Positions 19,498-29,274 of a stretch of DNA of 64,000 bases are shown here, piece after piece; position 1 is the stretch's first letter, and each line of letters begins with the position of its first letter. This DNA is from Rachicladosporium sp. CCFEE 5018 (taxonomy: Eukaryota > Ascomycota > Dothideomycetes > Cladosporiales > Cladosporiaceae). Below the pieces are notes generated by a model that ran no database searches, was not told the DNA's origin, and worked only from the letters and a program-made list of their open reading frames with translations. Position numbers and translations under genes: made by a program. The stretch is from the NCBI GenBank assembly GCA_002077045.2, contig KZ111149.1, positions 1,305,820-1,369,819 on the forward strand. The letters are read 5' to 3'.

Positions 19498-20586
19498 ATG
19501 TCTTCGCTTCGAGATCAGCTGCCAGGGACTCTGGAGCCGCTGATCGTCAATGCGCCTGTGAGTCTTGACTTATCATATCATCAACAACGATGGAATTAAC
19601 GAGAACATATCTAGATGGGTGGCATCGCTCACGCTTCGCTCGCATTAGCAGTACACCAAGCAGGCGGATTTGGCTTCATCGGCGCGGCCATCGATCTGGA
19701 CTCGGCGGATAAGCAAGTCAGCATAGCGGCAGAGAGCTTGAAGGTGACGGACGAAGGTCTGCTGCCCATCGGCATCGGCTTTCTCGCGTTTGCTGTTCCT
19801 GTCGACAAGGTGGCAAATCTTGTACGCGCTAGAAAGCCTGCTGTGGTCTGGCTATCAATGCCGAAAAGCATCGACGACTTTGCTCCCTGGACGAAGGCGA
19901 TACGAGAGGCGAGTCCGAAGACTCGGGTGTGGTTGCAAGTCGGCTCTGTCGCCTCTGCCCTTGCTGTTGCGAAGAGCTGTAGACCCGATGCAATATGCTT
20001 GCAAGGTTCTGATGCTGGCGGCCACGGATGCGAGCAGGGCGCTGGAGTGATCTCCCTTGTGCCAGAAGTCCACGATGCCTTTGCCGCTGAGAGTATCGAC
20101 ATTCCGCTCCTTGCAGCGGGAGGCATAGTAGATGGACGTGGCGTCGCTGCGGCACTGATTCTCGGAGCCACTGGTGTGGTACTGGGCACGCGATTCCTGG
20201 CCGCGCGCGAAACGAATCTGCATCAAAACTACAGAGCAGCCGTCCTGGCCGCACATGACGGCGGTGTGGTGACTACACGTAGCAAGCTCTTCGATAATTT
20301 GCCTGGTGAGAACATCTGGCCAGGGTACATTGACGGCAGGAGTCTCATCATCGAGAGCTACAGAGATCACGTTGCGGGTGTGGACATCAGCGAGATCAGA
20401 CGATTGCACAAGGAGGCCGTGGCGGCTGAGGACAAAGGCTACGCATCAGAAGGGAAGGGCAGGGCGGCTATGTGGGCTGGTACAGGCGTAGGGCTTGTGA
20501 GTGCTGAGCAAAGCGCTGCTAACATAGTAGAGGAGATCAGGCGGGATACTTTGGCGGCTCTCAAGAGGGTACAGGCGAGGCTGTAG
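19498..20586 (+). CDS. Nitronate monooxygenase (2-nitropropane dioxygenase) family flavoprotein
   Basis: Two exons, 19498-19557 and 19615-20586, 343 residues. The 57-nt intron (GTGAGT...TCTAG) is phase 0 and joins LEPLIVNAP to MGGIAHASLALAVHQAGGFG, the conserved start of the TIM barrel. Diagnostic pieces follow: the substrate/FMN loop QGSDAGGHG with the catalytic His, and the phosphate-binding LLAAGGIVDGRG and GATGVVLGTRF. The enzyme family oxidises alkyl nitronates with FMN and molecular oxygen; related members detoxify propionate-3-nitronate or act as accessory reductases. The same-strand neighbours are the CMD-like gene upstream and a type III polyketide synthase downstream. Confidence 0.9.
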
Positions 20587-21316
20587 GCCTCAACATGTTG
20601 AAGATTCACCGTTTGCAGCCCCGTCCGACTTAGTGTTTGTTGTGCTGATACTCCTACCTCCGTCTCTGCGGAGACCTAGGCTTCCCTGTGCTACTGTAAG
20701 TACGTACGCAATCGGATACGTTGCTCATGGTAGGTCCAGGTTGGCGCGAGAGAACGACCTCAGTGATGGCTTTGGCCAAATCTAGAACTCTTAGAGGTGA
20801 AATGTTAGTATAGCACCGCTGTGGGTTGGTCAACGGAAGCACTATGCAGGTATCAGATTTGGTGAAAGGCGAAGGAAGTCTTCTTTGCCAGACATCTTAC
20901 GAATACGTCTCTCTCTTGTCAGCCGGATGTAGCTGACCACAATGCCAAGTGCTCGTACATTAGCGACAGAAAATCCTTCTACCCGATGAGTGGGCTACTT
21001 ACGAGCCGACCAATGAGGGACGAGCGTAGGTAAACTGAAACGTGGATGCATGCGTAGCTCGTCGATCAAGTCATGGGTCTCTTCAGCCGCATGCACGAAT
21101 GCACAACCAACCAGCTAACGACTTCGTTCTGGAACGCAAGACTCACCGCCTCGATGGCTGAACGGCATCGCCGGGCCACAGCAGGTAAGAGATGGGGAAA
21201 CGAGTCGTGCACAATCCGGGGCACGCGACACGAAGCGACGTCGAAGCTTGGCGACAGAGAAACTATGGCGAAAGTGAATGCCATGGGGATGATGCACATC
21301 ACATGCACTCTTGAAC
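20587..21316. other. Intergenic, no supported gene
   Basis: About 730 bp between two genes on the same strand; only short frames of no recognisable character. Confidence 0.45.
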
Positions 21317-22624
21317 ATGCAGAAATCGACGGAAATTCGCGACGACAGCTCAGGCCGCGCTAGGAATTGCCTGACAGGACTTGGAACTGCGTACCCACCC
21401 CATCTACTGACCCCGGAATGGCTGGAAGACGTCGCAGATCGGTTCCATGATGTGGAGGAGAGTGAAGGGTAAGCCGTTCGGACCGCGGAGACCTGTCACA
21501 TGAGACTGACAAAGATTGTAGCCTTCAGCAGCTTCTCAATGTTGTCAGTCCCAAGACCGGGATCGAGACTCGCGCAGGCGTGTGCAATCACGGCACCCAT
21601 GCTTTTGGTACGAATAAAGATCCACCAACGATCGCCGAGCTCGACAAGTTCTTTCGAATCGAAGGGGTAAAGCTGGCTGTCGAGGCTTGCAAAGCAGCAC
21701 TGTCAGAGTCAGGAATTGCAGTTGATCAGATCACGCATACGGTGGCTGTGACCTGCACGAACCAGGGAAGTCCGGGCTACGACCTTCTCGTCCATCAGCA
21801 ACTTGGTCTCAGTCCCGGGGTCAATAGAACGCTGCTGCACGGTGTCGGCTGTGCCGGTGGCTTGTCTGTCATCAGAGCTGCCAGTCAGGTAGTGCTTGCT
21901 GCGACAGCTCGTGGCAAACCCGCGCATGTCCTCGGCTTCGCTTGTGAACTGAGCACCCCTCTGCTTCGTCGTGAGCTGGCGGATGCGGCGAAGAGCCCGG
22001 CTCGCGATGTCAGCATTGCAAGCGCTTTGTTCTCCGATGGCGCTGCTGCTTTCTTGATGACGAATGATCGTGGACTTGGAGCTAGCAAGCCTCTGTTTGA
22101 AGTCCTTGCTTGCGAGAGCGCTCTGATCCCGGGCACCTTGGGTCATATGGGCTGCTATGCTGACTCACAGGGTACGTAGCGTGGCCAGATGTGGCCGACA
22201 TACCAGACTGACCATCACGACAGGATATCGCACCATCCTGACACGAGATGTGCCGCGTTCAGTGAAGTTGTCCGTGGAGCCTATGTTCACTTCACTTCTC
22301 TCCGACTGCTTCGATTTGGGCCTGCCGAACGAAGCCAACGACTTCGACTGGGCGCTTCATCCGGGTGGCCGCGCAATCATCGACAGCATCCAGGCGACGA
22401 TGGCCCTCGACCATGATCGACTTAGGGCAACGAACGAAATTTATCGCACACGCGGCAATTCGTCCAGTCCGACAGTGCTGATTGTACTTGATAAGCTTCG
22501 CTCAATGGGACCTAGGGATCATATTGTTGCAGCATCGTTCGGACCTGGCCTGTCTATCGAGATGGCCCTACTGAAGCATTGTCGCCAAGAGCGACATCCA
22601 GCCGCGATGTCGAATGGGCACTGA
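21317..22624 (+). CDS. Type III polyketide synthase (chalcone-synthase-like)
   Basis: Three exons, 21317-21468, 21522-22171 and 22224-22624, 400 residues. Introns of 53 nt (GTAAGC, GACTGAC branch, TGTAG) and 52 nt (GTACGT, GACTGACC branch, GACAG) keep the frame exactly. The N-terminus GLGTAYPPHLLTPEWLE is the usual opening of fungal type III PKS. The catalytic triad is complete: Cys161 in HGVGCAGGLSVIRAA, His313 in WALHPGGRAII and Asn346 in RGNSSSP. The C-terminal GPGLSIEM loop closes the thiolase fold. The enzyme would condense malonyl-CoA onto an acyl-CoA starter to give resorcinols, pyrones or resorcylic acids; the product cannot be predicted. It lies downstream of the nitronate monooxygenase on the same strand. 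Confidence 0.93.
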
Positions 22625-23593
22625 AAGGACTGTCGCTGTATCTGTTGGCGATGCCGTAAGCCGCAGGACCGCTTCTGTCTTGTAGAACAGAGCACGATTG
22701 CTCATTGACTTCAGCCGAGCGGGATCCAGCAACTTATGCGACAAGCAAATGCTCGTCAGAGCAAGCATTGTGAACGCACCAGCAGCCGGGAACATGTAGC
22801 CCTTCCGGTAAAATAGCTGCTTTGCTGGGGTCTCAACAGGTCTTTCACACTTGATGCTTCGTGCTTGCGCGACCTCCAACAACCTATACCATCGGTCGAC
22901 ATCCTCCGCGATCTCCTGGTCAACACTGAGTGCAGCTGCTATCTCCAGCTCAAAGCATTGACGGCACCTGTGCGCTGTGTTTTTCAGTTGTCCACATCTG
23001 GTCCGACATCGATCACTCACCAACTCACTGCGCTCGCGAATTGACGCGTCCTCACCACAACCGAGAAGCTTAATTCGAATCTGACTCCACGACTATCCGC
23101 ATTCCTTCTGGCTGTGCAAGCAGTACGTGGATCGAGAATGCAGCTCGGAGGCGGCTCCTTGACATCGACCAACATCAGATCCCGCGACCTCTCGCCACCG
23201 CCGCCACCTTCACCTCCGCCGAACTCTCCCACGTAGGCGAGAGCGCATGAGCCCGGAGATTGGCAACAGAGACGGCTCTCTGGCGTGGCGAGAGTTAGGA
23301 AGACCAGCGGAGTAGATTGACAGCTGACTGCTGCATGGGCATATCCGGAAGCGAGGGTTGGCGAAGGAGGGCGTCTGATTGCTAGCTAGCCAGATGATCG
23401 ATATACATGCTGAGGTATGTCAGAGAGGTTCGACGTCGGTCCCAAAGTCCGATCACTCAACTTGCTCGGGTGTCGCTCTCTGCTGAAAGGCCGTTAAGTG
23501 CTTCTCCCGTTCAAAGTCGTGTTGTAAAATCCATCAGGGAGCGGCCAAGTAAGAGAGATGCCTGCACAGCACACATGGGGATATAATTGTATC
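22625..23593. other. Intergenic or decayed sequence
   Basis: About 970 bp. A 151-codon frame on the minus strand (22568-23023) looks partly protein-like but has no ATG near its start, overlaps the end of the polyketide synthase gene and joins to no upstream exon that I could find. Confidence 0.35.
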
Positions 23594-24434
23594 TTACTCC
23601 CCCTTCACGTCTCCACTTTTGGCCTTCTCGACCTCCTTCCGCCCATTGACAACACCGTGCATCCAACCCAAGACTCCTGTAGCAACAGTCATCGTCACTG
23701 CACTGCCCACAAACAACCCGATTCTCTGCGTCGTGTCTAGCTTCTCAAACAACGGGTATGGGTAGAACTTGTTCCAGCGATAGCAGTCTTCAATCCAGAT
23801 CCAGTAGCCGAATGCAATGACCAAGCTGAGAATCAAAGAGGGCAGAAATGCGATGGTGTAGGGAGGGCTGAAGAAGAGGAGGTCGGTGACTAGAGCGATG
23901 GAGGGCACGGCGTGGAAGGTGAAGTCCGCGATCGGGTCGAGAGGTGGAGCCCAGTCAGGGAAGACGAGGGAAGGGTCGATCTGCACAATGTCAGCGCCAT
24001 GGTGCGACAGAGGCGGGCTTGGGGGACGTACGGCCCGGAGAGACCAATAGAGGGCGGTGATCAGGCACTCCATCGGTGCGCTGGCCACGCTCAGAGCATT
24101 CTTGAGGGCGAATAGGCGGGGGCTCGTTGTCAAGTCTGCCAACAGACCTACGGCGAAGGTCGCAGTCGAGAGGGAGAGGCCAATGATGGTCAGGTACTGC
24201 ATGTGCCAGCCATACGAGTCGTTGATCTGATTGGGGTTGTAGACGAGATAGGCGAAGGAGTAGGCGAACGAAGCCAGACCGCATGCCTTAGGTAGGTGCT
24301 GTCAAGTCCTGCACTCTCCGCTCGCTGCACGGTGGGCTACGTACATGGAGCAGTGCGCTGGCGCCGCGAGAAGGTGACTCGAGGCGTTGCAGTGGATGAC
24401 GGCGAATGAGCCGATCAGCCATTGTCGTTGCCAT
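23594..24434 (-). CDS. FAR-17a/AIG1-like integral membrane protein
   Basis: Three exons, 24434-24345, 24286-24032 and 23980-23594, 243 residues. Exon 1 codes for HPLQRLESPSRG, a common start of fungal members. The 58-nt first intron (GTACGT...CTAAG) is required to continue into ACGLASFAYSFAYLVYNPNQ. A second intron of 51 nt (GTACGT, CGCTGACATT branch, TGCAG) restores LYWSLRA-IDPSLVFPDW, the family pattern; it is a multiple of three and stop-free, so retention would add 17 residues. About six membrane segments and LKNALSVASAPMECLI, FHAVPSIALV, and YPYPLF are typical of the androgen-induced AIG1/FAR-17a family, some animal members of which hydrolyse fatty-acid esters of hydroxy fatty acids. The role in fungi is unknown. 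Confidence 0.88.
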
Positions 24435-24859
24435 GAACATGTAAGCATCAGGCAGTTCGTGGAAGGTGGGCTGTTATTGATATGATGAGAACACGAAGTA
24501 AATGTAAGGTAGGAAAGCAGTCGCAAGCACCGCTTGAGAGCTTCCAGATGGCTGTCACTATGGGACTGTACGTAATCACGAGCAAATAATGCGCGCCTCC
24601 CGATCTGCGTCATGCAGGTACACCGTACCGGCACGCCAATGATTCTTGCACGATTAGGTAGTTTTCAGCGAGGCCAAGGTGAGTATTACTGAAGCAGTGC
24701 GGTGACTTTGGGTCATACTGCGCTGTGTCTTGAGGTTCGTTCCAAGCGAATGCCACAGGCACTGTCTACAGACGTATCGATCTGAGACCACTATGTTCCT
24801 GTCGAGTGCACTCGCACTTCCTATGTACAGTGCTTTTAGATACCCGCAAACCAACCCAT
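24435..24859. other. Intergenic, no supported gene
   Basis: About 425 bp between two minus-strand genes that carries the promoter of the FAR-17a-like gene; no other signal seen. Confidence 0.5.
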
Positions 24860-26449
24860 CTAACCAACAAGAGCCTTCGATTTCTTTGGCAGCTGCACCT
24901 TGAACACCAAAGCCTGGTTTAATAAGTTGAACCCACTCTCGTCCGCATACTTCAGCTTACCACCGTTCATGTAGCCATCCTGCGTGACGAAGTCATTGTC
25001 GGAAAGCGAGAAGAGGAAATACTCTTCCGACTTGCTATCGTCAGGGTCCACCGGCAACAATGCAAGCGACTCCCACTTCTCATTCAACAACCCGTCGTCT
25101 TGGGCTCCGCCATTGTGTACACCAAAGCGGTTGAGCTGGCTGTTCACGTTGAAGTCCAGCCAGCTGCAGTATGTAGCGGGAGTTATTGTGCTGTTGAGTA
25201 CACCAGCAGCGGAGGCGATGCGGCAGGTGTAGCAGTCCGCAAGCGGGCCTTTCACATTGGTGGCATTGCTAATGTCGAAGACATCAACATGGCGGTAGAG
25301 ACTGGTAGTGTCAGACTGGCCACGGCCGGCTCCGCTGTCACGGGCGAGGACCAAGAATTGAGTGTCAGAGATGTAGTGAATCTCGCTCTGGCGGGCAATC
25401 TTGGATTGGGTGTTGTTGGGTTGAATCTGGGCAAGTTGCACAACATATTCAGCCTCGTAGCGCGCGGGAGTATGCTTGAGATCGTAGACCAGGAAGCGGG
25501 AGTTGCGAGTCCGGCGGTTGGTGGGTCCGCCGTCTTGGTTCGTAGATGACTGGAGCAGGGCATATAGCTTCTTTCCCTTGGGATCGATGGTCAGACCTTC
25601 AAGGCCCTGGTTGTTGTCACGCCCTGTGGGGTTGTCTCCGGGGATTGGAGCAAGACTGGGATCGTAGCGAGGCGGGCTGTTGGCGCTGAAGCTCTCGCTT
25701 CCATTGCGGAGAGGAATGAAAGCATCAGGCGGGCGAATTGCCTGAATCATCTTGCCCTTCTTGTTGAACTGGTAGATGTATGGGCCATACTCGTCGCTGA
25801 CCCAGAAGTTGCCATCGTCGTCGATGACAAGACCCTCGCTGTCGAAGCTGACTCTGGTGCCACCAGTGCCATTGCCGCCGAAGCCATCGCCGGTGTAGTT
25901 GGCGGAGGGTGCATCGACTGCGCCGATTCCAGGGAACGAGAGGTAAGGGCCACGGACGTTGGCGTCAAGACCGCTCGTAGGCACGCCTTTCGGGTCGGTG
26001 AAGACCACAGTGTCGAGGTATGTGAGGATCAGGTTTGGCGCGGACGGGTTGGCTACCGTAGCACCCTCATTAGGGTTGAGCAGCACCTTGATCTTCTGCA
26101 CGCGGTTCTGGTAGTTCAGTGTACCCTCTGTGTTCCATCCGCGATCTGGCAACGCCCACATAGTACCAGTGTAGCTTCCATTCTTGAGTTTCTTCCACGA
26201 GTCCTTGTCGAAGGCAATGGAGGAACCAATGCCACCTAAAGTGTCGCCACGGTTGTCACGGGCGTTCGAAGGGAGATATCCGTAGCCAGCAAGCTGTTCA
26301 TAGACATAGGTCTGGCCATTGCAGGTTGTAGTGCTGACCGCTGGGCTGCTGCTCGCTGTGCTACTTGGAGATGACGGCGCTGCTGCTACGAGGGAGGGAG
26401 TGAGGAGAGCGCCACAGAGGGCTGCGAGCTGACGGCTGTGGACATGCAT
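24860..26449 (-). CDS. Secreted esterase-like phytase domain protein
   Basis: Single exon, 529 residues. Residues 1-23 (MHVHSRQLAALCGALLTPSL...) are a signal peptide, followed by a Ser/Ala/Pro linker. The body carries the phytase-like beta-propeller signatures of the esterase-like phytase family: DTLGGIGSSIAFDK, ALPDRGWNTEG, SFDSEGLVIDDDGNFWVSDE, NQGLEGLTIDPKGKKLYAL and RFLVYDL. Several N-glycosylation sequons (NYT, NGT, NGS) fit secretion. Related proteins are described as extracellular phosphoesterases, but catalytic activity is not proven for most. The next gene downstream on the same strand is the FAR-17a-like gene. Confidence 0.9.
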   Translation of the reverse strand: MHVHSRQLAALCGALLTPSLVAAAPSSPSSTASSSPAVSTTTCNGQTYVYEQLAGYGYLPSNARDNRGDTLGGIGSSIAFDKDSWKKLKNGSYTGTMWALPDRGWNTEGTLNYQNRVQKIKVLLNPNEGATVANPSAPNLILTYLDTVVFTDPKGVPTSGLDANVRGPYLSFPGIGAVDAPSANYTGDGFGGNGTGGTRVSFDSEGLVIDDDGNFWVSDEYGPYIYQFNKKGKMIQAIRPPDAFIPLRNGSESFSANSPPRYDPSLAPIPGDNPTGRDNNQGLEGLTIDPKGKKLYALLQSSTNQDGGPTNRRTRNSRFLVYDLKHTPARYEAEYVVQLAQIQPNNTQSKIARQSEIHYISDTQFLVLARDSGAGRGQSDTTSLYRHVDVFDISNATNVKGPLADCYTCRIASAAGVLNSTITPATYCSWLDFNVNSQLNRFGVHNGGAQDDGLLNEKWESLALLPVDPDDSKSEEYFLFSLSDNDFVTQDGYMNGGKLKYADESGFNLLNQALVFKVQLPKKSKALVG

Positions 26450-27076
26450 CTTGTATGAAGTGAAGACGCGGTGAAAGATTGCGCGAAGCGGCGACTTACC
26501 TTCTTGTACCTTGCGCTCTTGCTTTTCCGGCTCATGGCATTGGCAAAACAGTGCCTTCTTGGTGCAATGAGCGAAGAGGTGCTAGTACTCGATGCGTCTC
26601 GCCTTCAGGATGAATGTGGAAGGACATGGCCGTTCCTGCGTTAAGTGCATGAAGCTACGTCGGGCGTGCCGCGATCGGCAGACCACGAGGTGACTTCTGG
26701 GCATGGCATTGGGCGAGCGACGGCGCAAGAAATTCGTTCTGCTTCATTTTTCTCCAGTTCCGCTCTCGTTCTCTGGGCCGCGGTCCTTGATTATTAGTAG
26801 ATCATGGCGTGATGGAAGGTACTATGTTGAAGGTCATGGCAGACCAGGTAGTCGGATTCCTTGGCTTGGCAGCGAGCACCTCCTGGACCCTTGGACACTG
26901 AGATGAAGCGAACATGAGACGCCGGAGTGGATTGCTTTGAACTTGAGATGCAGCCAAAGACAGGCCTACATTATGAATCTTTGGTTACCGTCAGACCCCT
27001 CGACAAATATCTGTACTGGCCCATGAGATGATAGTTCATGAAAAGGCTACAGTAGTATCTACGGACTGGCCAATAC
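26450..27076. other. Intergenic, no supported gene
   Basis: About 630 bp between two minus-strand genes; presumably the promoter of the phytase-like gene and the 3' flank of the MDR gene. Confidence 0.5.
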
Positions 27077-28733
27077 CTACAGCTCGATCACCACCTTTCT
27101 GGCACTGACACCCTCCTTCTGCTTCGCGAACCCCTTCTGCACACTGTCCAATCCCTTACCAACAACCAGCGGCTCAGGCACAGCCTTCAACTTCCCCTGC
27201 TCGAGAGCTTGCGTGATATATCCATCCTCCCATAGCGGGGCAGTGACCGGCGAGATCGCAAAAACACCACCAGTCTTGCTTCCCTTCGGCAGCTCCTCCG
27301 CCTTCGGACCTGGCAGGGTCGTCGCGAGATTGCCGGTTCCCAGCTTCTCAAGTATAGCCAGGTTGTTCTTGTAGCTGTCTGGGAGGGAAATGGCATCGTA
27401 GATTCCGATGAAGTTGTTCGAACCCGTGCTCTTGACCGCGTCCACCACATCGTCGACGATAGATGACTTCTTGTAGTCTAATACTTTGCTAGCGCCGAGA
27501 CCAGCGACGAAGTCGTGATTGTGAGAGGAGGCTGTTGCGATGACGGTGGCTCCAGAGGCAACGGCGAGCTGAATTGCGATGGCACCAACGGAAGAGCTAC
27601 CGCCGTAGACGACGAGGGTCTTGCCGCTGGCGGTAGGGGTCTATGGTCCGGGCGTCAGTAATGCTCTACTGGTCGATCAGACGTGGATACTTACCAGAGT
27701 AGGGAGCTCGAGTCCCAGAAAGCCCTCCTCGCGTCCTTTGTACAGTCCATCCGCCGCAGTGTTAATTGCTAAAGGCAGAACGCTGCCCTCAGTGAAGGAG
27801 ATGCTGTCCGGAAGCTTTGTGGTGTTCTTGGCGAATGCCCGTGGGTAGAGCTGCAGAGACCCATNNNNNNNNNNNNNNNNNNNNNNNNNNNNNNNNNNNN
27901 NNNNNNNNNNNNNNNNNNNNNNNNNNNNNNNNNNNNNNNNNNNNNNNNNNNNNNNNNNNNNNNNAAATGGCATCGTAGATTCCGATGAAGTTGTTCGAAC
28001 CCGTGCTCTTGACCGCGTCCACCACATCGTCGACGATAGATGACTTCTTGTAGTCTAATACTTTGCTAGCGCCGAGACCAGCGACGAAGTCGTGATTGTG
28101 AGAGGAGGCTGTTGCGATGACGGTGGCTCCAGAGGCAACGGCGAGCTGAATTGCGATGGCACCAACGGAAGAGCTACCGCCGTAGACGACGAGGGTCTTG
28201 CCGCTGGCGGTAGGGGTCTATGGTCCGGGCGTCAGTAATGCTCTACTGGTCGATCAGACGTGGATACTTACCAGAGTAGGGAGCTCGAGTCCCAGAAAGC
28301 CCTCCTCGCGTCCTTTGTACAGTCCATCCGCCGCAGTGTTAATTGCTAAAGGCAGAACGCTGCCCTCAGTGAAGGAGATGCTGTCCGGAAGCTTTGTGGT
28401 GTTCTTGGCGAATGCCCGTGGGTAGAGCTGCAGAGACCCATCTTTCGGATCGCCAGTCACGAGACCGTGGGCGTGTGCAATAACCCTGTCACCCTTCTTG
28501 AATCGCGTGACATTGCTTCCAACCTCGTAAATCTCTCCAGCGATGTCCTCGCCGAGTACAGCCGGCCAATTCTGGACGAAGAAGCCGTAGTCTTGGATCT
28601 TCCAGTCAACCGGATTGATCGCCAGAGCATGAGCCTTGATAACGACCTGATCTGCGCCGGGTGATGGAAGCTCTGCGTCGGCTACTCGGAGGTCCTTGCC
28701 CTTGCCATCGAGCCATGCTGCTTGATTGGACAT
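27077..28733 (-). CDS. Enoyl-reductase-like MDR dehydrogenase, split by an assembly gap
   Basis: The gene is complete only after the duplicated gap flanks are collapsed. Exon 1 is 28733-28272 (MSNQAAWLDGKGKDLRV... to ELPTL). A 54-nt intron (28271-28218, GTAAGT...CATAG, phase 0) follows. Exon 2 starts at 28217 in the right copy and reads to its end in the left contig, 27640-27077, giving 341 residues. Motifs: GroES-like half with INPVDWKIQDYG and VLGEDIAGEIYEVG; nucleotide-binding half with VVYGGSSSVGAIAIQLA; C-terminal KVVIEL. This is the fungal trans-acting enoyl-reductase-like MDR family, which lacks catalytic zinc. The partial copy of exon 1 at 27864-27695 belongs to the duplicated flank and is not a second gene. 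The substrate is unknown. Confidence 0.85.
27388..27864. repeat. Left copy of a 477-bp duplicated contig end
   Basis: Matches 28441 down to 27965 in the same orientation with a constant offset of 577 bases; I saw no mismatch on reading. Ends directly at the N run. Most likely the unmerged overlap of two contigs rather than a biological repeat. Confidence 0.9.
27865..27964. other. Assembly gap of 100 N
   Basis: Exactly 100 N, the usual placeholder for a gap of unknown size. It lies inside the MDR dehydrogenase gene, flanked by identical sequence on both sides. Confidence 0.98.
27965..28441. repeat. Right copy of the 477-bp duplicated contig end
   Basis: Begins with the base after the N run and repeats 27388-27864. 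Includes the same intron, and the downstream exon is cut by the gap. Confidence 0.9.
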
Positions 28734-29274
28734 GATTGCGTATGGGAGCGATTATTGTTGCGGTGGAAAGGGTTAGTCTCAGTGTTACGTTAGGGAAGCG
28801 AAGGAGGCGTTGAAAAACGAAATAGAGATGCTGGCGATGATGCAAGAACCGCATAGAATTGTATGATGGTCATTGATGGACCAAGCTAGAGGTAAGGGTC
28901 GGGGAATTGCTGCACTATTCTTATGTACCTACCTTCTTGCTCTTTGACCAGACTGATTACAAACGCGGTCTCGTAGTTTGTGAAGATGTACGGCGTGCAG
29001 CATCACATCACTCGATGCTGTGGTAGGAAGAAGTAAATAGAGAGATGCAATGCGATGGTCCAAGGGTCGGGCACTGGATCCAACTCCGTGCTCCGTGCTG
29101 AGTAAGAAAAGCCCTCGGTAAGGCAGTTCCGCCTCTGCTCCGCGTCTTCCAGAGCCACGTCTTGACATGCTTGTCTGCTACAAGCATCACTATGGAGCTA
29201 TCGCGGAGCTTTGGGATCAGTACATATGCTGACATAGGGCCGGAGATACAGTCAGACTATGGACGCGCTGAGCG
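28734..29274. other. Intergenic, no supported gene
   Basis: About 540 bp upstream of the MDR gene; only short frames. Confidence 0.5.

Noticed and set aside
22568..23023. 151-codon minus-strand frame past the type III PKS gene
   Set aside because: Partly protein-like, but lacks an ATG at its start, overlaps the PKS 3' end and has no joinable upstream exon; kept only as possible decayed sequence.
23017..23232. Gly-rich minus-strand frame upstream of the previous one
   Set aside because: No ATG at the start, and the donor and acceptor needed to join it to 22568-23023 do not fit the phase.
27677..28027. Frames running through the N gap
   Set aside because: Artefact of placeholder bases and of the duplicated contig end.
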